Assembly (NCBI GenBank): GCA_032027085.1
Contig: JAVSMS010000001.1
Location: forward strand, 3,697,730-3,761,729
DNA from: Pseudorhodoplanes sp.
GTDB taxonomy: Bacteria > Pseudomonadota > Alphaproteobacteria > Rhizobiales > Xanthobacteraceae
Reading direction: 5' to 3'
DNA: 64,000 bases
The notes beneath the pieces are model-generated. The model saw only the letters and a program-made list of their open reading frames with translations, did not search any database and was not told the origin of the DNA. Made by a program: the position numbers and the translations under genes. Shown here in pieces: positions 1 to 8,609 of the stretch (position 1 is the first letter of the stretch; every line of letters starts with the position of its first letter).

Positions 1-2
1 CC

Positions 3-176
3 AAGGCCGACAACATCAAGATCTACACGGTGCGCGTGATCGACGGCAACGGCACGTTGCTGAAAAACTGCGCAACCAAGCCCGACATGTATTACGACGT
101 CGACGAGGCCGATCAGCTCAACGTCGTCTTCAAATCGATCGCGCAAAACCTCGCAAATCTGCGCATCGCGAAATAA
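3..176 (+). CDS. TadG-like vWA protein, C-terminal fragment (5' end outside window)
   Basis: The window opens inside a gene; 57 codons remain before the TAA. The end, with an LLKNCA motif and the closing LANLRIAK, resembles the end of the complete gene at 373-1755 (LLKECA and LSALRIAN). The two are therefore tandem paralogues of a TadE/TadG-type protein with a von Willebrand factor A domain. In this family the N-terminus is a pilin-like membrane anchor and the vWA domain lies outside the membrane. No domain motif is left in the fragment, so the call rests on the similarity to its neighbour. Confidence 0.75.
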   Translation, partial: KADNIKIYTVRVIDGNGTLLKNCATKPDMYYDVDEADQLNVVFKSIAQNLANLRIAK

Positions 177-372
177 GCGCGGGCCGGCACAGTTAACGGA
201 ATTCGAACACAAAGCCGAGATTTCGAGCAATGCGCTCTGCTTCGTTCACGATGGCGGCGCAAAGCCGCATGCTTAACGGCCGGTAAGCTTCTTTTTGCGT
301 CGAGCTTTACGGCAATTTCACGCGCGCTGTTTACGACCTGTTGGAGAAATTCAGGAGCAGGTGAACAGAGCC

Positions 373-1755
373 ATGACCATCACCTCATTCATTGCATGCT
401 GGCGCGGCAGACTGCGCGACTTCAGGCAGGCGCAGGGCGGCAACGTCGCCATCATTTTCGGACTCGCGGCGATCCCGGTCGTTGGGTTGATGGGCGCGGC
501 GGCCGATTACAGCCGCGCCAATTCCGCCAAGGCCGCCATGCAGGCGGCGGTCGACGCGACGGTGCTGATGCTGTCGAAAGAGGTCTCCGGCCTCACTACA
601 GCGCAGCTTAACGACAAAGCCTTCAAATATGTCGTGGCCAATTTCAACAGGCCCGACGCAAAGAACATCGTCGTCACACCGGCCTATTCACAGGCGACGT
701 CGGAGCTCACGCTGCTCGGCGAGGCGACGCTCGACACCCATTTCGTGAGCCTGCTCGGCAAGGAGTCGATGTCGGTCAGTGCCACCTCAACCGCCAAGTG
801 GGGCAACTCGCGGCTGCGTGTGGCGCTGGCGCTGGACAATACCGGCTCAATGGCCTCCAGCAACAAAATGGTCGCTCTCAAGGCTGCGGCGCACAAGCTT
901 CTCAATCAGCTCGAGAAAGCGGCTACCAAGCCCGGCGACGTCTATGTGTCGATCATTCCGTTCGCCAAGGACGTCAATGTCGGACCCGGCAATCCCACGG
1001 ATCCGAATTGGACAGCGCCGGACTGGGTGGATTTTGGCGACCGCGGAAGCTGGCTGGGCTGGGACTCAAGAAACGGCAAATGCAAGAACAACGATTGGAA
1101 AACCAGTTGGGGCGGTCATGTCCGAACCAATTGCGATAGCGAATGGACGCCGAACAACCACAACACCTGGAATGGCTGTGTCGCCGATCGCGACGAGGAT
1201 TACGACGTGAACAACACGCCGCCATCGACACAGCCAAAGCTCACGGAAACGCTGTTTCCGGCGGAGCAGCACAATGCCTGCCCGGTTCCCCTGTTGCCGC
1301 AGACCTACAACTGGGCCGATCTGCATGCGAAGATCGACGCCATGACGCCGACCGGCAACACCAATACGACCATCGGTCTGGAATGGGGCTGGCACTCGCT
1401 GTCTCAGAATGCGCCGCTCAATGCTCCACCCATCGTCAACAGCGGCGGCATCACCACGCAAAAGATCATCATCTTCCTGACCGATGGCGAAAACACCCAG
1501 AACCGCACGAGCACCAATCGCAGCACGATCGACGCGCGGATGAAGAAGGCTTGTCAAAACGCGAAGAGCGATAACATCGTGCTCTATACGGTGCTGGTGA
1601 TGGAGGGCAACGAAAGCCTGCTGAAAGAATGCGCGAGCGCAGATTCTGACAAGCCGGTCGGCCCTAAATTCTTCAAGCTGACATCGTCGGATCAGCTCGT
1701 CACTACCTTCGAGCAGATCGGAACGGCGCTCTCGGCGCTGCGCATCGCGAACTGA
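373..1755 (+). CDS. TadE/TadG-like pilus-assembly protein with von Willebrand factor A domain
   Basis: About 460 residues. The N-terminus has the TadE-like pattern: a basic segment, GGNVAIIFGLAAIPVVGL as the single membrane segment, then a small-residue helix (DYSRANSAKAAMQAAVDAT). A vWA domain follows, with the MIDAS motif D155-N-T-G-S159 and a later FLTDGE strand. A Trp/Asn-rich insert lies between them. Such proteins are envelope-anchored and linked to Flp/Tad pili or adhesion, but no tad genes are visible here. The start is uncertain: ATG 373 fits the family, GTG 361 lies close behind an AGGAG, and TTG 295 would add a basic leader. Confidence 0.85.
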   Translation: MTITSFIACWRGRLRDFRQAQGGNVAIIFGLAAIPVVGLMGAAADYSRANSAKAAMQAAVDATVLMLSKEVSGLTTAQLNDKAFKYVVANFNRPDAKNIVVTPAYSQATSELTLLGEATLDTHFVSLLGKESMSVSATSTAKWGNSRLRVALALDNTGSMASSNKMVALKAAAHKLLNQLEKAATKPGDVYVSIIPFAKDVNVGPGNPTDPNWTAPDWVDFGDRGSWLGWDSRNGKCKNNDWKTSWGGHVRTNCDSEWTPNNHNTWNGCVADRDEDYDVNNTPPSTQPKLTETLFPAEQHNACPVPLLPQTYNWADLHAKIDAMTPTGNTNTTIGLEWGWHSLSQNAPLNAPPIVNSGGITTQKIIIFLTDGENTQNRTSTNRSTIDARMKKACQNAKSDNIVLYTVLVMEGNESLLKECASADSDKPVGPKFFKLTSSDQLVTTFEQIGTALSALRIAN

Positions 1756-1775
1756 CGGCTGCGCCGACGTCAAAC

Positions 1776-1805
1776 AAAAAGCCCGGCGAAGATGCCGGGC
1801 TTTTT
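1776..1805. terminator. bidirectional intrinsic terminator
   Basis: A GCCCGGC / GCCGGGC stem with a 6-base loop is flanked by five A and five T. It lies between the convergent vWA gene and phasin gene and can serve both strands. Confidence 0.85.
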
Positions 1806-1828
1806 CATTCATCGATGCAGGTGAACGG

Positions 1829-2164
1829 TTACTTTGCCGTCGCCTTCCCGAACAAACCTTCGTAAGGCTTGTAAGTTTCCTTGGCGAGATCGGCATACAA
1901 TTCGCCGACCTTCGTCGCCTTGGATACGAAGCCCTCATACGCGTCCTTCAGATAGGTCTGTTGCAACTCGATTGCTTTCTCGAGCGACCTGACGCCGAGC
2001 AACTTTTCAAAAGCCGCGGCGCTATCCTCAAAAGCCTTTTTGGAATAGTCGGCGATCTCAAGGGCGATGGCCTGCGTGCCCTTGGAGACGGCGCCAAAGG
2101 ATTTCAGCGCGACGTCCACATTCTCTTTCTGCAATTGCTGAATTTCATCGAAGTTCTTGATCAT
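1829..2164 (-). CDS. phaP: phasin family protein
   Basis: A 111-residue, almost entirely helical, amphipathic protein. It starts MIKNFDEIQQLQKENVDVAL and has the phasin core (GTQAIALEIADYSKKAFED, then LEKAIELQQTYLKDAYEGF). Phasins coat polyhydroxyalkanoate granules in the cytoplasm and control their number and size. No pha synthesis genes are in view, which is common because phasin genes are often unlinked. A pair of TGC-N3-GCA elements at 2251-2291 lies upstream, as expected for PhaR control. Symbol by family; several phasin paralogues are normal in rhizobia. Confidence 0.9.
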   Translation of the reverse strand: MIKNFDEIQQLQKENVDVALKSFGAVSKGTQAIALEIADYSKKAFEDSAAAFEKLLGVRSLEKAIELQQTYLKDAYEGFVSKATKVGELYADLAKETYKPYEGLFGKATAK

Positions 2165-2250
2165 GACACTGCCCTTGTCCCGGCGGCCGGTCAGGGCCGC
2201 GTTGATGATGTTCCAGTTGGTGTAGTTCGATTCACTGGAAGCAATCTATG

Positions 2251-2291
2251 TTGCGTCGCACAATAAATCAAGGGAATTTTGTGCGACGCAA
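2251..2291 (-). promoter_or_regulatory. PhaR-like double operator upstream of phasin gene
   Basis: A 13-base element TTGCGTCGCACAA (2251-2263) is repeated as its exact inverted copy at 2279-2291. Each copy contains TGC-N3-GCA. Centre-to-centre distance is 28 bases. PhaR of PHA-producing alphaproteobacteria is known to bind CTGC-N3-GCAG-type sequences before phasin genes. The element lies about 90-130 bases upstream of the phasin start. Confidence 0.65.
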
Positions 2292-2460
2292 AATGATAGG
2301 CATTAACCATCAGTTTTTATTAACTTTTTAGCAATCGCGATCTCCTAGCCTTTCCGACTGTGTCGCAATAGCCATACTCGGACGGCCGCGGCACCAACGG
2401 GGTGGAATTCAGGCGCCGGCCGAGGCGCCCGGTTCGAAAGCGCGGAAGACAGGTAGGACC

Positions 2461-4167
2461 ATGTATTGCGTAACGGTCGGCGCCTCTCCCAGGCTTCGCG
2501 GTGCACTTTCGGCTTTGCTTGCCGGTCTTGTCGTCCTGGCTGTGACCACCGACCCTGCCGACGCCCGCTGGCGAAAGAAACGCAGTACCTCGTCGGCGTC
2601 GTCATCCAGCATCACTTACAACCCGCAATACGCGGCCATCGTGGTCGATGCCAATAACGGCGACATCCTGCATTCCGCCAATCCTGACAGCCTGCGCCAT
2701 CCGGCCTCGCTGACGAAAATCATGTCACTCTATCTGCTGTTCGAGCGGCTGGAGGCCGGCAAGATCAAGCTCGACACGCAACTCGAAGTGTCCGCGCACG
2801 CCGCCACGCAGGCCCCTTCGAAGCTCGGCCTGCGCCCCGGACAGACGATCTCGGTGCAAGACGCCATCATGGCGCTGGTGACGAAATCCGCCAACGATAT
2901 CGCCGTCGTGATCGCCGAAGCTCTGGCCGGTTCGGAAGACGAATTCGCAAAGCAGATGACCCGCAAGGCGCGCGCGCTGCGCATGAGCAAGACCATCTAC
3001 AAGAACGCCTCCGGTCTGCCCGACGACGATCAGGTGACCACCGCGCGCGACCAGGCGTTGCTTGGAATTGCCATCCAGGAGCGCTTCCCGCGCTACTATC
3101 AATATTTCTCGACGCGCAAGTTCACCTTCCGTGGCCGCAATATCGGCAACCACAATCGGCTGCTCGGGCGCGTTGAAGGCGTCGACGGCATCAAGACCGG
3201 CTATACGCGCGCTTCAGGGTTCAATCTTGTCACCTCGGTGCGGCGCGGCGGCCGTCACATCGTCGCGACGGTCCTCGGCGGTAAAACCGCCAGCCAGCGC
3301 GACGCCCGCATGCGCGAGCTGATCGAGGCGCGAATCGTCGAGGCCTCGACGAAGAAGACTGCGCCGAAGCCGGTCGAAGTCGCGGCCGCTCCGGAGGCCA
3401 AGCCCGTCCGTGTCGCTGCTGCTGCCGTGCCGATCCCAGAGCCAAAACCGGATGTCACGACGGGCGCGCGTGCCGAGAGCGAGGCTGCGCGCGTCGACCC
3501 GACAAAGCCGATCCCGCTGGCACCGCAACCGCAAGCCGGCTCCACCGAGCCGATCAAACCGCGCCTCGTCAAAACGCTGACGGTGCGTCCGGGATCAACG
3601 CAGGTCGCCGCCGTGGCGCCGCTAGCCCTCTTCTCCCCCGAGCCAATCACCGCGCAGACTGCAAACCAGGCGCCGGCCGAGGTTACCAACCCGGTGCGCA
3701 CCGAATCCGCGGCCAAAACCGAATCCGCGGCCAAAGAGGAGAAACCCCTGTCGCCGCCGCCCGGCGCACGTCCCGGTGTGCTCGGCGTCCTGACGGCCAA
3801 GGATCTTGCAGCGGCCAAGGAGCCGGCGAACAAACCGGCCAAGGCCGCCACTGTTGCGCCGAGCGACGTCACCGCATCAGCGCCGACGCCCGGCAAGCCC
3901 GCGTCCCGCGAATCCAAGCCGCGCAGCGGCTGGATCATCCAGGTCGGTGCCTTCCCCGATGAAGACGAAGCCCGACAAAAGCTGAGTAATGCCAAGACCA
4001 CGGCGCCCAAACTGCTCAGCGACGCCGACCCGTTCACCGAACGGGTGAGCAAAGGCGACAAGACCCTCTACCGGGCGCGCTTTGCCGGATTCAAGCAGCA
4101 CGAGGCGCAGGCTGCCTGCCGTTATCTAAAACAAAACGATTTCGTGTGTATGGCTATCAGGAATTGA
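2461..4167 (+). CDS. D-alanyl-D-alanine carboxypeptidase (S11 penicillin-binding protein) with C-terminal SPOR domain
   Basis: 568 residues, exported (hydrophobic segment about 12-30, then ADA). The S11 peptidase domain covers about 55-290 and has all three motifs: S83-L-T-K86, S143-A-N145 and K245-T-G247. It trims the terminal D-Ala of peptidoglycan pentapeptides in the periplasm. A long Pro/Ala/Lys linker (about 300-485) carries a perfect 18-base tandem repeat (3700-3735). The last 80 residues (GWIIQVGAFPDEDEARQKL to the end) form a SPOR domain, which binds denuded glycan strands and targets proteins to the septum. AGGTAGG lies before ATG 2461. Longer than classic DacA/DacC because of the linker and SPOR tail. 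Confidence 0.92.
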   Translation: MYCVTVGASPRLRGALSALLAGLVVLAVTTDPADARWRKKRSTSSASSSSITYNPQYAAIVVDANNGDILHSANPDSLRHPASLTKIMSLYLLFERLEAGKIKLDTQLEVSAHAATQAPSKLGLRPGQTISVQDAIMALVTKSANDIAVVIAEALAGSEDEFAKQMTRKARALRMSKTIYKNASGLPDDDQVTTARDQALLGIAIQERFPRYYQYFSTRKFTFRGRNIGNHNRLLGRVEGVDGIKTGYTRASGFNLVTSVRRGGRHIVATVLGGKTASQRDARMRELIEARIVEASTKKTAPKPVEVAAAPEAKPVRVAAAAVPIPEPKPDVTTGARAESEAARVDPTKPIPLAPQPQAGSTEPIKPRLVKTLTVRPGSTQVAAVAPLALFSPEPITAQTANQAPAEVTNPVRTESAAKTESAAKEEKPLSPPPGARPGVLGVLTAKDLAAAKEPANKPAKAATVAPSDVTASAPTPGKPASRESKPRSGWIIQVGAFPDEDEARQKLSNAKTTAPKLLSDADPFTERVSKGDKTLYRARFAGFKQHEAQAACRYLKQNDFVCMAIRN

Positions 4168-4202
4168 TCCCGATGAGTCACGATTTCGATTCGGTGCGGA
4201 GT

Positions 4203-4904
4203 TCAGGTGCGATGACGCCGAAGAAGGATGTCCTTAGCTTCATTGACGCGCGCCGCGAGATACGTCGACCCCCCCTGGTCGGGATGGAGTTTCTTCATCA
4301 GCGCCCGGTGAGCGCGGCCGATGTCCTTCCGCCCCGCCCCCGGCTGCAGGCCAAGGATCTGATAGGCCTCCTCCTCCGTCATTTTTCCGGTACGCGGCGG
4401 CACCGTCCCCGCGTCCGCACCTCGGTCTGCGTGTTCACGCCATCCGGGCTCCCGGCGATCAAGATAAGCCATCAATAGCGCCCGGCTTTCCTCGTCGATA
4501 TCGGGCAGTGTCGCGAGCAAGGTCGGCAAGTCCAGTGCATCCAGCGGCACGCCTTCGTGCTTGCCGGCCAGTATCCGCCCGCGCATGGCGCCCGTATCGT
4601 GGTCGAGCTCCATCTCGACAAAGGCCGACCGCACGCGCGAGACCTGCCCACCGCTCTTTTGCGTGCGCTGGCTGTAGCTCGCCAATCCGGGAAGCCAGCC
4701 CAGAAGACTCAAGCCGGCAAAACCGAGCGGCAGCGCCAGTCCAAACTGGCCGCGCACGGCCAGAAGCGCCGCTCCGCCAAGGGCGACAATGCCGCCGCCG
4801 GTACGCATGATCGGCACCAGTTGTTTGGGATCGGCCTTGCTGAAGACGTGCAGCGCCCACAGGCCGATGATCAAAACGGCAAGACCAAGCAAAAGACCCG
4901 GCAT
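4203..4904 (-). CDS. membrane-anchored J-domain protein
   Basis: 233 residues. Hydrophobic segments lie at about 3-20 and 37-72. A cytoplasmic linker follows, and residues 175-233 form a J domain with the HPD motif at 207-209 (KKLHPDQGG), the signature that stimulates Hsp70/DnaK ATPase. A C-terminal J domain behind membrane helices is the TIM14/DjlA-like arrangement, which points to a DnaK recruiter at the inner membrane. It starts only three bases after the vWA gene 4908-5645 and probably shares its transcript. It ends convergently with the carboxypeptidase gene. Confidence 0.85.
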   Translation of the reverse strand: MPGLLLGLAVLIIGLWALHVFSKADPKQLVPIMRTGGGIVALGGAALLAVRGQFGLALPLGFAGLSLLGWLPGLASYSQRTQKSGGQVSRVRSAFVEMELDHDTGAMRGRILAGKHEGVPLDALDLPTLLATLPDIDEESRALLMAYLDRREPGWREHADRGADAGTVPPRTGKMTEEEAYQILGLQPGAGRKDIGRAHRALMKKLHPDQGGSTYLAARVNEAKDILLRRHRT

Positions 4905-4907
4905 GGA

Positions 4908-5645
4908 TCAGCTCATCTGCCGCAGCAACAATTGCGCGCCGGCATTCTTGCGCGCCGACAAGTCGGACAGGGCCTTCAGGCCGCCCGCCGCATAGGCTGC
5001 GGCGGCCCTGAGCAGTTCGGCAAGCTCATGCGCGGCGCCCGGTGCGAAGCGGCAATAGGCGCCGCGGCTCAGCCGCGCGATTTCGCGGAACGCGCGCTCG
5101 GCTACCGGTTCGGCGCCTTCCTGGAACATGAAGACCGGCACGCCCAGCAAACCGAGTTCGCCGGCGGCGGCACAGAGGTCATCAATCGGCTCTTCCATTG
5201 CGTCGCCGACAAAGACCACCGCCTGCACCTTGCGGCCTTCGCCTTCTTTCCGGGCGTGGCCAAGGATGCGGCCGATCTGGGTATGCCCGCCGCGGCAATC
5301 GATCCTTTCCATCAGCGAAGCCAGGCGCTCGGGCTGCGAAACCCATTGCGAGGCCCGACATTCGGCAAGCCCGCGGTAATAGACCAGTTGCACATCCAGG
5401 CCGCCGATGGCTCCCGCCTCCTTGAACATCTCCGCCTGCAGGTGACAGGCACTGTCCCAGGTCGGCTGGCGGCTCATGGTAGCGTCGAGGGCGAAGATCA
5501 GACGGCCGCGCTGGCCCGATGCGACGCTGGGCTGGAGTTTTTTGACCTGCGCGAGGAAGGCGTCGATCTCCGGCCGCGATGAAACCGGCGCTGTCTCTCC
5601 CCGGCCCAGAACAGGCGCGGGCGTGTCAATCGGGGATTTTGCCAT
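4908..5645 (-). CDS. vWA-domain protein, cytoplasmic
   Basis: 245 residues with no signal peptide or membrane segment. A MIDAS-like DATMS (54-58) follows a hydrophobic strand (GRLIFALDATMSRQ), and another strand (VQAVVFVGDAMEE) comes before the second half of a Rossmann-type vWA fold. The canonical first motif is DxSxS; here the middle Ser is Thr. The function is unknown. It lies between mipZ (upstream, 95-base gap) and the membrane J-domain gene (3-base gap), a grouping that suggests a chaperone or assembly role. Confidence 0.8.
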   Translation of the reverse strand: MAKSPIDTPAPVLGRGETAPVSSRPEIDAFLAQVKKLQPSVASGQRGRLIFALDATMSRQPTWDSACHLQAEMFKEAGAIGGLDVQLVYYRGLAECRASQWVSQPERLASLMERIDCRGGHTQIGRILGHARKEGEGRKVQAVVFVGDAMEEPIDDLCAAAGELGLLGVPVFMFQEGAEPVAERAFREIARLSRGAYCRFAPGAAHELAELLRAAAAYAAGGLKALSDLSARKNAGAQLLLRQMS

Positions 5646-5740
5646 CTCGCTGAGCCACCACTGAATCCTGTCCGACTATAAGTCGCAATCGGACCAGCCG
5701 GACGCAATGGGGCGCGACAACAGGCTGTGAACCCGTCCGG

Positions 5741-6661
5741 CTATTCCAGCAAGTCGTGTATTTCCAAGGGCTTATCGAGGGATGCAAACCATTCGGTGCG
5801 GGCTGCCGCTCGCCGCCGGCCTTTTTCATCGATCGGCAGTTTCAGGGCCGCCAGCAACCGCTGAACCTCTTCGCGCGCCGTGACGTGCGACATGTTCGGC
5901 CGGGTGCCGAGCGTGGATTCGTCGATGGTGTCGAGCGCCGTCAGGCCGCGCGGGAAGAACTCGCGGTAGACCACCCGCTCGGCAAAACCCTCGGCGCAGC
6001 GAAAGCCAAGCTGCAGACCAAGCTCGTTCAAACCCTCGGCGATCAGCCGCTTGTTGCGCGACCCGAGAGTGGAAAGGCGATTGCGGACCACGATCCAGTC
6101 GGTGTCCTCCTGGTCCACCTTGCGGCGCTGGCGGCGCGCCTCGCGCACCATTTCGGCGTAGTGGCTGATCCCGGTCAGCGCGTAGGTCTGCGGATCGACG
6201 GTGCCGAGCACGTCGAAATCAACGAAGCTGTCGTTAAGCGGGGTGATCAGGGTATCCGCCATCGCATGCGCGAGCCGCATGAGATAGGCGTCCGTACCGG
6301 GCGTATCAATCACCACGAAATCATGGCTGTGTTCGATCTCGGCGATGGTGCGCGCGAAGGAAGAGAATTCCGCCGCCTCGTTCTCGTCGGCACGCACCCC
6401 TTCGACACGGTCGACATAAAAATGGGTCGGCAGTTCCAGATCGAGACGGTTGCGCTTCGCCCAGGATCGGCGGTTCTCGATGTAGTGGGTGAAGCTCTTC
6501 TGACGCGAGTCGAGGTCGATGGTCGCGACCCGCTGGCCGGCCTTCAATAACGCGATGGCAACATGAACGGCGGTCGTGGACTTGCCCGATCCCCCCTTCT
6601 CATTGCCAACCACGACAACACTAGCGGATTTGTTCGGCCCCTTGCTGGACTGAAACAACAT
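5741..6661 (-). CDS. mipZ: division-plane positioning ATPase MipZ
   Basis: 306 residues from ATG 6661, chosen because GAGGGG lies six bases before it; an in-frame GTG at 6691 would add ten residues. The ParA/MinD fold opens with the deviant Walker A GNEKGGSGKSTT (19-30) and continues with DLDSRQKSFTHYIENRRSW and VIDTPGTD, hallmarks of MipZ rather than ParA. In Caulobacter and relatives MipZ binds ParB near the origins, forms a polar gradient and inhibits FtsZ polymerisation, so that division occurs at mid-cell. Divergent from panC. Confidence 0.95.
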   Translation of the reverse strand: MLFQSSKGPNKSASVVVVGNEKGGSGKSTTAVHVAIALLKAGQRVATIDLDSRQKSFTHYIENRRSWAKRNRLDLELPTHFYVDRVEGVRADENEAAEFSSFARTIAEIEHSHDFVVIDTPGTDAYLMRLAHAMADTLITPLNDSFVDFDVLGTVDPQTYALTGISHYAEMVREARRQRRKVDQEDTDWIVVRNRLSTLGSRNKRLIAEGLNELGLQLGFRCAEGFAERVVYREFFPRGLTALDTIDESTLGTRPNMSHVTAREEVQRLLAALKLPIDEKGRRRAAARTEWFASLDKPLEIHDLLE

Positions 6662-6815
6662 CCCACACCCCTCAATCTTAATCATCCGCACTTCGTCGGG
6701 GATTGGTCAAGGGACAGGATGGACCTGCGTCATCGTGCTTAACTGGCGTGGCGGCGCTGCAACGGCTTTGATAGTGTCCGCGCCCTTGCTGGGTTGGACA
6801 GAGGACGGGAATTCC

Positions 6816-7667
6816 ATGGCTCGCACACCGCGTGTCATTCAAACTATTGCGGCGCTGCGCAAAGCGGTCAGCACCTATCGGAAGGGTGGTGACAAAGTCG
6901 CCCTGGTGCCAACCATGGGAGCGTTGCATGACGGCCATATGTCTCTCGTCGAGGCGGCGAACAAAAAGGCCGGCCGGGTCATCGTCTCGATCTTCGTGAA
7001 CCCGCAGCAATTTGCCCCGACCGAGGACTTCGCCACCTATCCTCGTACAATGGATACCGATGTCGCCCGGCTGAAACGGCTGGAGGTCGACGCGGTCTGG
7101 GCGCCCGAGATCGCGGTCATGTATCCGGAGGGGTTCTCGACACGTGTCGCGCCGGGAGGCCCGGCCTATGCCGGACTGGAAGACGCCTTCCGCCCGCATT
7201 TCTTCGGCGGGGTCGCGACGGTCGTCTGCAAGCTCTTCATCCAGGTGAACCCGGATTTCGCATTCTTTGGGGAGAAGGATTATCAGCAACTCAAGGTGGT
7301 GACCCGCATGGCCGCCGACCTCGATCTTCCGGTACAGATCATCGGCGTGCCGACGGTGCGCGAGCCGGACGGTCTCGCCCTCTCCTCTCGCAATGTCTAT
7401 TTGTCGCCGGACGAACGGCGCAAAGCGCCAATGCTGCACCGCGTGCTGCAGGACTGCGCTGGCAAGATCCAGCAGGGACACCCCCTCGATCGCGTCATGG
7501 CCGATGGCGGCCAGTATCTGACCTCGGAAGGATTCGTGCTGGATTACCTGGAAGCGCGCAATGCCGAGACGCTGGAGCCGGTGACCTCCGCGAAACAGGG
7601 GCCGTTACGGCTTCTGGTCGCCGCGCGCCTGGGCACAACGCGGCTGATCGACAATATTCCGGTTTGA
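6816..7667 (+). CDS. panC: pantothenate synthetase (pantoate--beta-alanine ligase)
   Basis: 283 residues, the normal size. Joins pantoate and beta-alanine with ATP to give pantothenate, the precursor of CoA. The nucleotidyl-transferase fold shows PTMGALHDGH (HIGH-like, about 32-41), FVNPQQFAPTEDF, FGEKDYQQL and the KMSKS-equivalent SSRNVYLS. ATG 6816 is chosen because the family starts with a short leader before IAALRKAV, and an AGAGGACGG precedes it; the open frame runs further upstream without homology. panB is not adjacent. Confidence 0.97.
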   Translation: MARTPRVIQTIAALRKAVSTYRKGGDKVALVPTMGALHDGHMSLVEAANKKAGRVIVSIFVNPQQFAPTEDFATYPRTMDTDVARLKRLEVDAVWAPEIAVMYPEGFSTRVAPGGPAYAGLEDAFRPHFFGGVATVVCKLFIQVNPDFAFFGEKDYQQLKVVTRMAADLDLPVQIIGVPTVREPDGLALSSRNVYLSPDERRKAPMLHRVLQDCAGKIQQGHPLDRVMADGGQYLTSEGFVLDYLEARNAETLEPVTSAKQGPLRLLVAARLGTTRLIDNIPV

Positions 7668-7677
7668 GTTGCAAGCG

Positions 7678-8571
7678 CTATTCAATCGGCGCGCGCGGCA
7701 GCTTCGCCTCGCCCGGCTCCATGACAAATGTGTAGTCGAGCGAATACCACGGGGCTTTCACGTTCGGCGCAGGTCCGGGCCCGTCGTGCCGCACATAGTT
7801 TCCGATCAATGCCCTGGTCACACCGAACTGCACGTCTGTTTCCAGCCGCTCGTCGTCATGGGCGTAGATCTGCGAGATCAGCGTCTTGAAGCCGGGCTTG
7901 TAGATCAGGAAATGCAGATGCGCGGGGCGAAAATTGTGCGGCCGGCGCACGGCGCGGATCAGATCGCCGACCGGACCATCGACCGGGATCGGATACCCCG
8001 CCGGCTTCACGCTGCGGAATCCAAATGAGCCGTCGGCCTCGCTGGTGAATTTGCCGCGCAGATTCATATCCGCCTGGTTTTCCTGCTGGTTCTCATAAAA
8101 ACCTTCCGGCGAGGAATGCCAGATATCGATTTCAGCGCCGGCGATCGGCCGCCCCTGCCCGTCCTGTACGCGCGCGGTGACGAACAATTCCGGCCCCGGC
8201 GTCGACGAGCGCACGATGGAGCCGCCGTTTTCCGTGCGCGGGGAATTCAGCCGCCAGAACGGGCCGAGCATCGAGGCGGAGGTTTCGGTCTGCCCCTTGT
8301 TGCCGTTATTCAGCAGACAAATCAAAGAGGAAAGGCCGAGCGAACCGGCCATCAGCACGGCTTCGTTATGGGAGGCATTCGATTTCTGGCCGATGCGGAC
8401 GACGTAATTGCAGGCCTGATGGAATTCTTCCTCGGTCAGCCGCACCTCGCGTGCAAAGCCATGCAAATGCCTGACAAACGCAAGCAGGATTTCGCGCAAT
8501 CGCGGGTCCGGCGTTTTCGAGAAGGCTTCGAGCACGGCGGCGGTGACGTCGTCCTGGCCGGAAATGATCAT
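7678..8571 (-). CDS. intradiol ring-cleavage dioxygenase (catechol/hydroxyquinol 1,2-dioxygenase type)
   Basis: 297 residues from ATG 8571, preceded by a GAGGAAGAG-type ribosome site. The non-haem Fe(III) ligands can be read as Y159 (GFYENQ), Y193 (PAGYPIP), H218 and H220 (RPAHLHFLI). The N-terminal helical dimer domain (1-100) is of the catechol/hydroxyquinol class, so the substrate is probably a small catechol or 1,2,4-trihydroxybenzene opened between its two hydroxyls. No muconate or maleylacetate genes lie nearby, so the substrate cannot be fixed. An open frame upstream of 8571 lacks homology and overlaps the DUF1489 gene. Confidence 0.88.
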   Translation of the reverse strand: MIISGQDDVTAAVLEAFSKTPDPRLREILLAFVRHLHGFAREVRLTEEEFHQACNYVVRIGQKSNASHNEAVLMAGSLGLSSLICLLNNGNKGQTETSASMLGPFWRLNSPRTENGGSIVRSSTPGPELFVTARVQDGQGRPIAGAEIDIWHSSPEGFYENQQENQADMNLRGKFTSEADGSFGFRSVKPAGYPIPVDGPVGDLIRAVRRPHNFRPAHLHFLIYKPGFKTLISQIYAHDDERLETDVQFGVTRALIGNYVRHDGPGPAPNVKAPWYSLDYTFVMEPGEAKLPRAPIE

Positions 8572-8609
8572 TCTTCCGCTCTTCCTCGCCGTATTCGGCG
8601 TCTTGCCTG

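Noticed and set aside
3700-3735. 18-base tandem repeat
   Set aside because: It is a two-copy TESAAK repeat in the disordered linker of the carboxypeptidase; common slippage, not a separate element.
4557-5582. 341-codon plus-strand frame opposite the J-domain and vWA genes
   Set aside because: Spans two real genes and the gap between them on the other strand.
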